DNA from: Lachnospiraceae bacterium UBA3282
Lineage (GTDB): Bacteria > Bacillota > Clostridia > Lachnospirales > Lachnospiraceae
Reading direction: 5' to 3'
DNA length: 54,599 nt
Assembly: GCA_002361735.1 (NCBI GenBank)
Contig: DETS01000114.1
Span: 4,648-59,246 of the forward strand
Both the position numbers and the translations under genes were made by a program. A model generated the notes under the pieces. That model did not search any database, had not been told where the DNA came from, and saw only the letters and a program-made list of their open reading frames with translations. Position 1 is the first letter of the stretch; each line of letters starts with the position of its first letter. Positions 25,948 through 34,736 of this stretch are shown piece after piece.

Positions 25948-26718
25948 ATGCGGGAAGAATTTAGCAGAACAGAAATGCTTTTAGGAAGCGCGGCGATGGA
26001 AAAACTCGCCCGTTCGCGGGTGGCAGTCTTCGGCATCGGCGGCGTGGGCGGTTATGTGTGCGAGGCGCTGGCGCGAAGCGGTGTGGGAGCCCTTGACCTG
26101 ATCGATAAAGATAAGGTGGCGGTTTCGAATATCAACAGGCAGATCATCGCCACGCAGGAGACGGTGGGCAGGGAGAAAACCGATGTGATGCGCGAACGGA
26201 TTCTCTCGATCAATCCGCAGGCACAGGTGCGGGTTTACCCGTGTTTTTTCCTGCCGGAGAATGCGGACAACTTTCCCTTTCATGAATACGACTATGTGGT
26301 GGACGCGGTGGATACCGTGACGGCAAAGATCGAGTTGGTAATGCGGGCAAAAGAGGCGGGCGTGCCGATCATCAGCAGTATGGGGGCGGGGAATAAGCTG
26401 GACGCTGCGGCTTTTCGCGTGGCAGATATTTATGATACGCGGGTGTGCCCGCTGGCACGCGTGATGCGTAGGGAATTGAAGAAGCGGAATGTGGAACATT
26501 TGAAGGTGGTGTACTCGGAGGAGGAGCCGATTGCCCCTGCACAGAAGGGGGCGGCAGATGCGCATGAAAAAGCGGCGGACGGAACCTGCGAGGAGTCGGA
26601 AGCCTCCGCAGCGACGCTCAGAAAAAGCATCCCCGGCAGCATTGCCTTCGTCCCCTCTGTGGCAGGACTGATTCTCGCCGGGGAAGTGGTGAAGGATCTG
26701 GCGTTAGCAAATAGTTAG
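25948..26718 (+). CDS. tcdA: tRNA threonylcarbamoyladenosine dehydratase (ThiF/E1 family)
   Basis: The 256-residue protein has the E1 nucleotide site GIGGVGGYVCEALARSG near residue 30 and DLIDKDKVAVSNINRQ, plus the VVDAVDTVTAKIELV strand. This is TcdA, which uses ATP to cyclise t6A to ct6A in tRNA. The SMGAGNKLD segment is typical of the family. There is an insert of about 30 Ala/Glu-rich residues (PIAPAQKGAADAHEKAADG) between the core and the C-terminal helix. AGAGGA is before the ATG. Its stop overlaps the barstar gene end on the other strand by three bases. Confidence 0.9.
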   Translation: MREEFSRTEMLLGSAAMEKLARSRVAVFGIGGVGGYVCEALARSGVGALDLIDKDKVAVSNINRQIIATQETVGREKTDVMRERILSINPQAQVRVYPCFFLPENADNFPFHEYDYVVDAVDTVTAKIELVMRAKEAGVPIISSMGAGNKLDAAAFRVADIYDTRVCPLARVMRRELKKRNVEHLKVVYSEEEPIAPAQKGAADAHEKAADGTCEESEASAATLRKSIPGSIAFVPSVAGLILAGEVVKDLALANS

Positions 26719-27011
26719 TATAATTCTAATTTGCAGTTATGACCGGAATGATTACAATCCAGTGTAATCTCTAAAATGCGCAGGATAAGTTTGTCGCCAA
26801 GTTCCCGTTTGCTTTTTTCGTAATTAAGCCATTTAAGTACAATGGGTTCTTCGTATTTATGTGCGCCGAACCCGCCTCTGAGCAAATCGTTATAGGCGTC
26901 TAAATTATGTCCTGTTTTCCAATCTAAATTTTTCGTGAGAATTTTTTCAATTTCAGTAAAGAATCCTTCTAAGTCGCTGAAATGATTTCCGTCTATCATG
27001 AAAGTTTTCAT
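26715..27011 (-). CDS. Barstar-family ribonuclease inhibitor, orphan
   Basis: The 98-residue product begins MKTFMIDGNHFSDLEGFFTE, with the barstar order of a short strand, helix, LDWKTGHNLDAYNDLLRGGF and a final helix and strand. Barstars bind and neutralise barnase-type nucleases. The ATG at 27011 is chosen over one ten codons upstream because it matches the family start. No barnase-like gene is visible on either side, so it may protect against toxins from neighbours. It overlaps the tcdA end tail to tail. Confidence 0.75.
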   Translation of the reverse strand: MKTFMIDGNHFSDLEGFFTEIEKILTKNLDWKTGHNLDAYNDLLRGGFGAHKYEEPIVLKWLNYEKSKRELGDKLILRILEITLDCNHSGHNCKLELY

Positions 27012-27169
27012 AGTCAAAGCTGCCTCTTTTCTTCTTCCCATAGGTCTTTCATCAACTCAAGTAACCAAATGAAAAGCTCGTTTTCGGTTACAATCTACCA
27101 TATTTTCCTCAAAAAGAAAAGGGTCTGATAAAGACTACCTGAAGCAGCAGCGTGATTTTACTTCATAGC

Positions 27170-27221
27170 TATCTGGCATGGTAGAAAAATCTCGAATTGG
27201 ATATTTTATATATGCCAGATA
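27170..27221 (+). promoter_or_regulatory. Perfect 10-bp inverted repeat upstream of pdxS
   Basis: TATCTGGCAT (27170-27179) and ATGCCAGATA (27212-27221) are perfect reverse complements 32 bases apart, 46 bases before the pdxS start, and enclose AT-rich DNA with a TATATA. It could be an operator for a regulator of vitamin B6 synthesis, or a hairpin in the leader. No PdxR gene is present in the window. Confidence 0.5.
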
Positions 27222-27266
27222 AAGATACAATAAGTTTTAAGCTGCAGCATACAAAAAAGGAGCGAA

Positions 27267-28151
27267 ATGAGTGAGATGAGCGAAGACAGATATACACTAA
27301 ATAAACAACTGGCACAGATGTTAAAGGGCGGTGTCATTATGGATGTGACCACCCCGGAGCAGGCAAAAATCGCGCAGGAGGCGGGAGCCTGCGCTGTCAT
27401 GGCGCTGGAGCGGATTCCGGCGGATATCCGGGCGGCAGGCGGCGTGTCCCGCATGAGCGACCCGAAGATGATCAAGGGGATTCAGGAGGCGGTTTCCATT
27501 CCTGTCATGGCAAAATGCCGGATCGGTCATTTTGTGGAGGCGCAGGTTTTGGAGGCAATTGAGATCGACTACATCGATGAGAGCGAGGTACTCTCCCCGG
27601 CGGACGATGTCTATCACATTGACAAGAGAGGATTCAAGGTGCCCTTCGTGTGCGGGGCAAAAGATTTAGGCGAAGCCCTTCGCAGGATCAATGAGGGGGC
27701 GTCCATGATCAGGACAAAGGGCGAACCGGGCACGGGAGATATCGTGCAGGCGGTGCGCCATATGCGGAAGATGAACAGTGAGATCGCAAAAATTACTTCC
27801 ATGCGGGCGGACGAACTGTTTGAGGAGGCAAAGCAGCTTGCGGTGCCCTATGAACTGGTGGCTTATGTGCATGACAACGGCAGGCTTCCCGTGGTGAATT
27901 TCGCGGCAGGCGGCGTGGCGACTCCGGCGGACGCCGCGCTGATGATGCAGCTTGGCGCGGAGGGTGTTTTTGTCGGTTCCGGCATCTTTAAATCAGGCAA
28001 TCCGGCAAAGCGTGCGGCAGCCATTGTCAAGGCGGTGACCAATTATGCGGACAGCAGTCTGATCGCAGAACTTTCCGAAGATTTGGGCGAAGCCATGGTT
28101 GGCATCAACGAGCAGGAAATCGAGCTTTTGATGGCGGAGAGAGGGAAGTGA
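27267..28151 (+). CDS. pdxS: Pyridoxal 5'-phosphate synthase, lyase subunit
   Basis: The 294-residue protein is a clear PdxS with GGVIMDVTTPEQAKIAQEAG near the start, MAKCRIGHFVEAQ and the GGVATPADAALMMQLGA phosphate site. It makes PLP from ribose 5-phosphate, glyceraldehyde 3-phosphate and ammonia, in a 24-subunit complex with PdxT. AAGGAG lies before the ATG. pdxT follows after 19 bases that include a motif copy. Confidence 0.96.
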   Translation: MSEMSEDRYTLNKQLAQMLKGGVIMDVTTPEQAKIAQEAGACAVMALERIPADIRAAGGVSRMSDPKMIKGIQEAVSIPVMAKCRIGHFVEAQVLEAIEIDYIDESEVLSPADDVYHIDKRGFKVPFVCGAKDLGEALRRINEGASMIRTKGEPGTGDIVQAVRHMRKMNSEIAKITSMRADELFEEAKQLAVPYELVAYVHDNGRLPVVNFAAGGVATPADAALMMQLGAEGVFVGSGIFKSGNPAKRAAAIVKAVTNYADSSLIAELSEDLGEAMVGINEQEIELLMAERGK

Positions 28152-28170
28152 GAGGAGAGTTATGTAAACC

Positions 28171-28830
28171 ATGAGGATTGCGGTGTTAGCGGTGCAGGGT
28201 GCTTTTGCGGAGCATATTGCGAAACTGAATGGGATGGGAGTGGACTGTCTGGAATTGCGGCAGCGGGCGGACTTGGAGCAGCCCTTTGACGGCTTGATAT
28301 TGCCCGGCGGAGAGAGCACCGTACAGGGAAAGCTGCTGCGGGAACTGCAAATGTTGGAACCGCTTCGCGATAGGATCAGGCAGGGGCTTCCCGTCCTTGC
28401 CACCTGCGCGGGGCTGATTCTTCTGGCGCAGAAAATCGCTGATGACGAAACGGTCTGGTTTGGTACGCTGCCTGTCTGCGTGCGGCGAAATGCTTACGGC
28501 AGGCAGCTTGGCAGTTTCCATACGGAAGCGCAGATGGAAGGCATTGGCACAGTGCCGATGACCTTTATCCGTGCGCCTTATGTGGAATCGCTGTTGGAAG
28601 CACAGGATGGAGCAGAGGACAGTGCAGAAAGGCAGGGTGCAGGAAATCAGAATGTGGAAGGGTACTGCAAGACAAAAGGCGGTGTGACGGTTCTGGCACG
28701 CGTGGACGACAGGATCGTGGCTGTCCGCTATGGAAACCAGATCGGCGCAGCCTTTCATCCGGAACTGGACGAGGATGAGCGAATCCATGAAATGTTTTTG
28801 CGCCTGTGCCGGCAGAGCAGTGTTAAGTAG
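28171..28830 (+). CDS. pdxT: Pyridoxal 5'-phosphate synthase, glutaminase subunit
   Basis: The 219-residue glutaminase has PGGESTVQGKLL near residue 47, the nucleophile in ATCAGLILL (Cys near residue 79) and the catalytic His in GAAFHPEL near residue 194. It releases ammonia from glutamine for PdxS. An insert of about 25 residues rich in Ala, Gly and Glu (QDGAEDSAERQGAGNQ) sits before the last catalytic region and is unusual for the family. The start follows the motif copy GTTATGTAAAC at 28159-28169 by one base. The stop overlaps the next gene on the other strand by eight bases. Confidence 0.95.
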   Translation: MRIAVLAVQGAFAEHIAKLNGMGVDCLELRQRADLEQPFDGLILPGGESTVQGKLLRELQMLEPLRDRIRQGLPVLATCAGLILLAQKIADDETVWFGTLPVCVRRNAYGRQLGSFHTEAQMEGIGTVPMTFIRAPYVESLLEAQDGAEDSAERQGAGNQNVEGYCKTKGGVTVLARVDDRIVAVRYGNQIGAAFHPELDEDERIHEMFLRLCRQSSVK

Positions 28831-29095
28831 GCGGGCGGTTATCGTCCCGCCGTTTTTTCATCAAGTCAAAAGACCAGATCAAAAGCCACAGCAGAATCGG
28901 CAGACCGATGGTAGCCACCAGGCACCCGGCAAAGAGCCGACCGGAGTCACCAAGGTCCAGGCAGGCGACAACAAACGCGCCGATATACATGCCGACCAGA
29001 AGGACGACGCAGATTAACGCCGCAACCTGCTTGGGAGCTATTTTTCTACCCTGCTTTTTCGTAGTGCTTTCATCAGACTTCATATTTGTCTCCAT
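28823..29095 (-). CDS. Small membrane protein (90 aa)
   Basis: From ATG 29095 (AGAGGA upstream) the product has 90 residues. A charged N-terminus is followed by two membrane spans (QVAALICVVLLVGMYIGAFV and LFAGCLVATIGLPILLWLLI) and a basic tail KKRRDDNRPPT. Both ends are then cytoplasmic. I know similar small two-span proteins in Lachnospiraceae without function. It is convergent with pdxT and lies upstream of an ABC permease on the same strand, but 160 bases away. Confidence 0.6.
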   Translation of the reverse strand: METNMKSDESTTKKQGRKIAPKQVAALICVVLLVGMYIGAFVVACLDLGDSGRLFAGCLVATIGLPILLWLLIWSFDLMKKRRDDNRPPT

Positions 29096-29254
29096 TTCTG
29101 CTTTTCCTCTTTTCCATGTGGTCGTTGCAATCGTTATACTGCGACAGTGCATGGACGCCCGCCTTTTCAAAATGGGGCGTCCTGTCTGTCAGCTTTCTGT
29201 TACAATCTAACATATTTCTTCCCAAAAAGGAAGTGCCTGACGAGAGAAGGTCAT

Positions 29255-31369
29255 TTAACCGATTCCCAGCTGTCCCTTGATCGCCTTCACTGTAGACCGA
29301 TACACCGCATAAATCACCGCGCCGATCACCGCAATGATGCCCAGACACAGGCCCATCGCTGCCCATTCCGTCTGAAGCAGCCTGCCGTCGTTCGCATACA
29401 GGATCATGGCAAACAGCAGAAACATGGCGGTAGTGCCGACAAACGTCGGCATCTTAAAGACATTGGTGCATTGGCTGCGCACTTCTTTATCCAGAAAGGC
29501 GGGCGAAGCCCCCAGTTTTTTAAGATCGTCAAAAATATAGCGGTTATTGAGGGCAATGCTCTGACAGCGGGTATGACATACCACCAGCGCCGTGATCATG
29601 CACACGATGAAGATAAAGAGGAACATCATGAACATGACCGCCATGTTGCGCAGATAATCATTTTGATCCAAAATACGAAAACTTGGCATATAAACCCAGT
29701 AGGTCCGAAAGGTAAAGGAATCCGATAGCTCGTAGCTGATTTTTGTCATCTCATCCGTATCGCCCCAGTACGTTTGCCCCTCCTCGTTTTCCCTGATCTT
29801 CTGTACCCTGTCATAAGAACAGATGCGTTCACAGGATGGATCAAAGGACGATACGAAAAGATGATAAAAGGAAACGGCAAAAGGATAGGAGTCCTTTCCG
29901 TCCACATTAAATGCCGCAAAACGCCCCCGCCAGTCGTCCGTCAGTCCCTTTGATATCAGGGCATAGTCCGCATTGTCAAGCACGCAGCAGGGAATCTCCT
30001 CCGCCAGATGATCATAGTGCAGGTATCCCGCAAACTCTGTGGCAAGCACCCTCCTTGTCGTCATATTGGTGAGCTCTTTTGCGGTGTTATTGACATAGAG
30101 GGAAGTTTCCTCCTGATCGTTCACACACCGGTAAGTGCCGGGCTTAACGTCCACTTCCTGTCCGGTGATCATCTGATAAGCGTCCTCGGATAGTACCATT
30201 GCCTCCCCTAACATAGGCACATATTCGATATGAAAACGCAGACTGTCTTCCTCCTCAATCCTATTCATACCGCCCATTCCCAAAGTGACATAATCGCACT
30301 CGTTCCAGTCTTTTAAGGAAAGACCATATTCTCTGCCAAGGGCTTCGATCTCAGTCCTGTCAGGCACATTCTGATCCGCCTGATATTTGTAGAAATAATC
30401 ATAGGGCAGGGACGCATAGCGCAATACCGCCGCGATACCGTTGGTCGGCAGATAGAAAATGGCAAAGCATCCGCCTGCAATTAACAGCGTGACCACCAAC
30501 AGATTGTTGACTGTCTGTTTTCCCTGAAATTTCATCATGCTGCGGGAAATGATATTCTTGTAGGGATTCTTGCGATGACTTTTCCAGCCGTGTACCACCG
30601 TGTGCAGCATGATCATGTAAAGCCCCACAAACACGGGTGCATAGAGCACACTTACCCAAGCCGGCGGGTACGTGGAAAACCACGCAATGCACGCCCAGGG
30701 CGCGCCGTACCCCAGCACAGCGCCTGCAAGCAGTACCAGAAAGCCCACAGGACCGCACCATTTGCCAAGCTCCTTCACAGGCTCGTTGATATGCTCCTCT
30801 CTGATCACTTCCATGATGTTCGTTTTTTTCAGATACCGCCACGCCGTCAGACAGGCAAAGCCTACCACCAGCAGCAAAAACAGCAGGGAGATAAACAGAC
30901 ATTTGAAATCAAAGGTGAGAACCATATCGGAACTGTCTACAAGGAACAGGCGAAAAGCCTGCCAGATGATCCACACAAAAGGAAAGCCTGCTGCCGTCCC
31001 GGCAATGGCGGACACACCGCTTAACAAAAGCACTTCCCGAAACAGTCCCGGCGCAAGCCGCTTTCTGGACGCCCCAAGCGCCATCAGGACGCCAAGCTGC
31101 CCCGACTTATGACGGAAAAACAATCCCAGGGCGTAGATGGTAAAGACTACGCACCCCACTAAGGTCATTACAAAGATCATGTACATCTGTTTCGCGCTGT
31201 CGCCGCCCTCCGGGAATACATTCTGCACCGTGGGCGAGAGCATCAGCGCTGCGTACGCCGAAATGATCATCAGCGCCATAAAATTACAGAACAGATAGAG
31301 CCGCGACTGTTTTCTGTCCGCCTTCTGTAATTTTTGTTCCAATTGTTTCATATTCATAACCTGATTCAT
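29255..31369 (-). CDS. FtsX-like ABC transporter permease
   Basis: The 704-residue permease has a first membrane block (residues about 20-160) and a central pair of spans near residues 200-300. A large external domain lies between residues about 330 and 580. A second block follows at the C-terminus (MAVMFMMFLFIFIVCMITAL, then TNVFKMPTFVGTTAMFLLF, and a last span). The FtsX pattern GVLMALGASRKR is present near residue 95. It pairs with the ATPase gene upstream on the same strand and with a LytTR system, like exporters that resist antimicrobial peptides. GGAGG lies before the ATG. The ligand is unknown. Confidence 0.88.
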   Translation of the reverse strand: MNQVMNMKQLEQKLQKADRKQSRLYLFCNFMALMIISAYAALMLSPTVQNVFPEGGDSAKQMYMIFVMTLVGCVVFTIYALGLFFRHKSGQLGVLMALGASRKRLAPGLFREVLLLSGVSAIAGTAAGFPFVWIIWQAFRLFLVDSSDMVLTFDFKCLFISLLFLLLVVGFACLTAWRYLKKTNIMEVIREEHINEPVKELGKWCGPVGFLVLLAGAVLGYGAPWACIAWFSTYPPAWVSVLYAPVFVGLYMIMLHTVVHGWKSHRKNPYKNIISRSMMKFQGKQTVNNLLVVTLLIAGGCFAIFYLPTNGIAAVLRYASLPYDYFYKYQADQNVPDRTEIEALGREYGLSLKDWNECDYVTLGMGGMNRIEEEDSLRFHIEYVPMLGEAMVLSEDAYQMITGQEVDVKPGTYRCVNDQEETSLYVNNTAKELTNMTTRRVLATEFAGYLHYDHLAEEIPCCVLDNADYALISKGLTDDWRGRFAAFNVDGKDSYPFAVSFYHLFVSSFDPSCERICSYDRVQKIRENEEGQTYWGDTDEMTKISYELSDSFTFRTYWVYMPSFRILDQNDYLRNMAVMFMMFLFIFIVCMITALVVCHTRCQSIALNNRYIFDDLKKLGASPAFLDKEVRSQCTNVFKMPTFVGTTAMFLLFAMILYANDGRLLQTEWAAMGLCLGIIAVIGAVIYAVYRSTVKAIKGQLGIG

Positions 31370-31427
31370 AGCAAGTCCTCCTACTCAGTTTTTCAATATG
31401 CAGAGAATGCCTGTTTTTTAGGCGTTC

Positions 31428-32165
31428 TCATGCACTCATCTCTTTTAGCGCATCCAAAAGTTGATCCTGAAATTCGCCGCGCTCTTTTGTCTTCTCCAAC
31501 TGGCGGTAAATCGTCCCGTCCTTTAGCAAAATTACCCTGTCGCAGAAGGATGCCGCAAAGCTGTCATGGGTCACCATAAAGATGGTGGCGTTCATTTTTT
31601 GCTTCGCATTGATGAAGGTCTCGATCACCGCCCGGCTGGACTTGGAATCCAGATTGCCCGTGGGTTCGTCGGCAAGGATGATCAGCGGGATGTTGATGAG
31701 GCTTCGTGCCACCGCTGCCCGCTGCTTTTCCCCGCCTGATATTTCCGCAGGATATTTGTTCAGAATATGCCCGATTCCGAACATGGAGGCAAGCTGATCC
31801 GCCATCTTTTCCACTTCCTTATCCACTGCGCCCTGCACGATGCGGGGCACCAGAATGTTTTCCCGAATGGTCAGACCGTCTAAGAGCATAAAGTCCTGAA
31901 AGACAAAGCCGATCTTCGTATTTCTGACATTTGCCAGTTCCTCATCGTTCATCCCTGCCAGTTCCGTGCCGCCCAGCCTGATCGTTCCTTTGTCAAAGGG
32001 AATATAGCAGGAAATGCAGTTTAACAGGGTTGTTTTCCCGGAGCCTGACGGTCCCATGACCGCCACAAACTCGCCCTGTGCCACATGGAGATCGATCCCT
32101 TTCAGTACCTCATATTTGTTTTTTGCCACCTCATAAGATTTGCAGAGCTCTTTTACATACAGCAT
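31428..32165 (-). CDS. ABC transporter ATP-binding protein
   Basis: From ATG 32165 the ATPase has 245 residues with Walker A GPSGSGKTTLLN, signature ISGGEKQRAAVARS, Walker B LIILADEPTG and the H-loop TH. It resembles the LolD/MacB/BceA group. GGAGGACACAA lies before the chosen start; the frame is open 40 codons further upstream but those have no signal. It probably forms a transporter with the FtsX-like permease 58 bases downstream. Confidence 0.92.
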   Translation of the reverse strand: MLYVKELCKSYEVAKNKYEVLKGIDLHVAQGEFVAVMGPSGSGKTTLLNCISCYIPFDKGTIRLGGTELAGMNDEELANVRNTKIGFVFQDFMLLDGLTIRENILVPRIVQGAVDKEVEKMADQLASMFGIGHILNKYPAEISGGEKQRAAVARSLINIPLIILADEPTGNLDSKSSRAVIETFINAKQKMNATIFMVTHDSFAASFCDRVILLKDGTIYRQLEKTKERGEFQDQLLDALKEMSA

Positions 32166-32330
32166 ATTTGTGTCCTCCTTTTGCTGCCGCAGCGCATTCG
32201 TGTCCTGTTCTTTCTGACACATTGCCTGCAATATTTTTGCAATCGGCAAAGTTATTTTTCGTTCGCCGTAAATTGACCTTACCACGTATCTGCCGCCGCA
32301 AAAGTGTGGCTGTCATTTCCGGCACGCGGC

Positions 32331-32393
32331 ATGTAAAGTTTGGAGGAAAGATGCGGAGAATGTAAAGTTTGGTCGGGTGAAATGTAAAGTTTG
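32331..32393 (+). promoter_or_regulatory. Three direct repeats matching the LytTR box
   Basis: ATGTAAAGTTTGG occurs at 32331-32343 and 32360-32372, and ATGTAAAGTTTGA at 32382-32394. The core AAAGTTTGG fits the published LytTR consensus [TA][AC][CA]GTTN[AG][TG] in the first two copies and misses the last base in the third. Starts are 29 and 22 bases apart, close to three and two helical turns. They lie in the 314-base divergent region between the ABC genes and the LytTR regulator. Confidence 0.7.
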
Positions 32394-32406
32394 ATGCGGC
32401 GGGACG

Positions 32407-32435
32407 AGACTGTACCCAAAGTAATGTGGTATACT
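32407..32435 (+). promoter_or_regulatory. Candidate promoter of the LytTR system
   Basis: TATACT at 32430-32435 is a good -10 with a poor -35 (AGACTG at 32407-32412, 17-bp spacer). A weak -35 behind an activator site is what one expects for an autoregulated response regulator. Confidence 0.45.
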
Positions 32436-32479
32436 CAACGTAGAGTTTCGTAATTTTTAATCATGAAAGGGAATTACAC

Positions 32480-33181
32480 ATGCTGCGAATTGCAATCTGT
32501 GACGACGAGACAGACGCAAGGGACGCCCTGCGTTTCCAATTAGAAAAAATACTGATCGAAGATGCCGAGGAGATCGTCTACGAATTTTCCTTGGGCACAA
32601 ACGCCGTTTCATGGCTTGCAAACCACCCGGGCGAAATCGACCTTCTCTTTCTGGATGTGGAGATGAAAGGTTTAAACGGCATGGAAACCGCGAAAAAAAT
32701 CAGGACATTTGATGAGCAGGTCGTGATCGTTTTTGTGACCGGGTATGCGGATTATGTTTTTGACGGCTATCATGTGGGCGCACTGGATTACCTGATGAAA
32801 CCTGTCGCGGAAGATAAGCTGCGGCAGCTGATCGGACGGGTGAGAGAAAAGCACGCCAGAGAAGAATCCCACACGTTCACGCTGAAAAACATGGACGGTA
32901 CATGGCGTTTTCGTTTTTGTGACATTCTTTATTTCTATTCTGACAGGCGTAAGGTCATTTTGGTTACGGCAAAAGGCGAGTATTCTTTTTATGCCAGATT
33001 GGATGAGATCGAGAAACAGCTTTCCCCTAATTTCGTGCGGATTCACCAGCGCTACCTGATCAATCCCGTAAACGTGGAATGTCTTGGCGGTGAGTCTGTG
33101 ACCATAAATGGGCGGGAACTGCCATGCAGCAGACGGTATCGGGAAAACGCCCTTTCTAAAATCGCCCGCTCCATAATGTAA
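32480..33181 (+). CDS. LytTR-family response regulator
   Basis: The 233-residue regulator has a receiver domain (DDE near residue 7, phosphoacceptor in LLFLDVEMKGLNG near residue 56, FVTGY, LDYLMKP Lys) and a LytTR DNA-binding domain (residues about 130-233, with IHQRYLINP and LPCSRRY). LytTR regulators bind direct repeats upstream of target promoters. AAAGGGAA precedes the ATG. It is followed by a sensor kinase and probably regulates both itself and the divergent ABC exporter. Confidence 0.92.
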   Translation: MLRIAICDDETDARDALRFQLEKILIEDAEEIVYEFSLGTNAVSWLANHPGEIDLLFLDVEMKGLNGMETAKKIRTFDEQVVIVFVTGYADYVFDGYHVGALDYLMKPVAEDKLRQLIGRVREKHAREESHTFTLKNMDGTWRFRFCDILYFYSDRRKVILVTAKGEYSFYARLDEIEKQLSPNFVRIHQRYLINPVNVECLGGESVTINGRELPCSRRYRENALSKIARSIM

Positions 33182-33199
33182 GGAGGCTAGTGTAAAAAC

Positions 33200-34600
33200 A
33201 TGATATTCTTAATCAATACCCTGCAAATTACTTCCAGCTTGCTTTCCGGCTGGCTGGTTATGCGCTCTATGTCGTATCTGGTCAACGTTTCCTACAAACG
33301 GCTGAAACAGATTTTACTGCTATTTGGCTGTTCTCTGCTCTGTGACATGGTGATTTTTATCGGAGACCCATTTAATATTTTGCTGAACACGTTCGTTTTT
33401 GCGGTGATCGTTCTTTTGACGTGCGAAGGCAGTTTCTGGCAGAAAATCACGATTGGAATGATGTTTTCCTGCACGGTCATGTCTTTCAGCGCCTTGCGGG
33501 ATAATTATATCCATGATTTTCTGTTTCCGACAAGGCAGAATGGAATCACAGTGGTCTTCTTTCAAAGCGGCGGCAGCAACAGTATCTTCGCAGATCCCTT
33601 GTTATTGTCGAATCACGGTTATCAGATTTCCGGTACTCTGATTCTCCCATTTGCGCTGCTTCTTTACCTTGGCACCAGAAAATTTGCGCCTGATAAGGAC
33701 TATAGCCTTTCTGACAGTATGTGGCGGTTATTGCTCTTTCTCATGACACTTCCTTTCGGTATTGTAATTGTTGTAGTCGCTTTATTTCCTGTCAGCGATT
33801 ATGGCTTTATCGACTATCGGAAGCATCGGGAGTGCGTTTTTTTATTGCTGATTGCCCTTTTTTCCTTTATCAGCCTGCTCTGGTGCATCACGGTACTTTC
33901 CAGACAGCGGAAACTGGAACAGCAGAGTATGTTTGCAGAGATCAATCGAAAATATTATGAGGCCATGGAGCAGCAGCACTTTGAGGTGAGAAGGCTGAAG
34001 CACGATCTGGCAAACCACATTCAGGTCTTATCCGCCCTGCCCGAAGAAAAACGCGCCGCCTACGTCAAGGAACTGTCCGGCAATACGGCATTTGCCCAAT
34101 CTTTCGCCTATTGCGGGGATGCCACGGTCAACGCTGTATTGACTGTTAAAAAGAGTGCGATGGAACGGAGCCATATCCGCCTGAAAACAGAAATAGACAT
34201 TCCCGAGACACTTCCCTATGAAAAGACGGATCTCTGTGCCCTGTATGCCAACGCGCTGGACAACGCCATGGAAGCGTGCCTGAAACTGGAGGAGGGGCAG
34301 CGGGAGATTTCCCTGAAAAGTAAAGTCGGGAAAGGGTTGTTTTGTCTGGAAATCAGTAACCCCGATTCTGACGGAGCTAGGGAGCAGCGTGGAACTTGGG
34401 CAAAATGGCAGGGCAATCCTACAGCGGGAGAAGGGGCGGAGCATGGTGCGCTTCCCTCTACTTCCAAGCAGGATCAGGAAAGGCACGGCTTCGGTCTGCA
34501 GAGCATACGGGAGATTGTGAATCGGTATCACGGCCATATGGAGATCAAGCGTGAAAACGGGGTGTTTGACTTGTTTTTATATTTTCCGCTGTCGTGTTAG
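33200..34600 (+). CDS. GHKL-type sensor histidine kinase
   Basis: The 466-residue kinase has about six membrane spans in the first 230 residues. The H-box is VRRLKHDLANHIQVL (phosphoaccepting His near residue 268), the N-box is NALDNAMEAC and a G-box reads HGFGLQSI. This is the class that pairs with LytTR regulators and senses peptides or membrane stress. AAGGAGG ends just before the ATG. An insert of about 40 polar residues between the strand LEISNP and the G-box is long but typical of a flexible lid. Confidence 0.9.
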   Translation: MIFLINTLQITSSLLSGWLVMRSMSYLVNVSYKRLKQILLLFGCSLLCDMVIFIGDPFNILLNTFVFAVIVLLTCEGSFWQKITIGMMFSCTVMSFSALRDNYIHDFLFPTRQNGITVVFFQSGGSNSIFADPLLLSNHGYQISGTLILPFALLLYLGTRKFAPDKDYSLSDSMWRLLLFLMTLPFGIVIVVVALFPVSDYGFIDYRKHRECVFLLLIALFSFISLLWCITVLSRQRKLEQQSMFAEINRKYYEAMEQQHFEVRRLKHDLANHIQVLSALPEEKRAAYVKELSGNTAFAQSFAYCGDATVNAVLTVKKSAMERSHIRLKTEIDIPETLPYEKTDLCALYANALDNAMEACLKLEEGQREISLKSKVGKGLFCLEISNPDSDGAREQRGTWAKWQGNPTAGEGAEHGALPSTSKQDQERHGFGLQSIREIVNRYHGHMEIKRENGVFDLFLYFPLSC

Positions 34601-34630
34601 TTTGGGGTTCGCGTCAGCAGGCGCTGTTTA

Positions 34631-34659
34631 TTGTGCTTTTTCTGTGCATATGATAGAAT
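34631..34659 (+). promoter_or_regulatory. Promoter of the GGDEF gene
   Basis: TTGTGC (34631-34636) and TAGAAT (34654-34659) are 17 bases apart. Confidence 0.45.
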
Positions 34660-34736
34660 AAAAACTGTTATATGACAGAAGAAAGCGCAGACGAAATCAG
34701 TGAGCTCGAAACAGCTTTGTTAACGGAGTGATTAGA

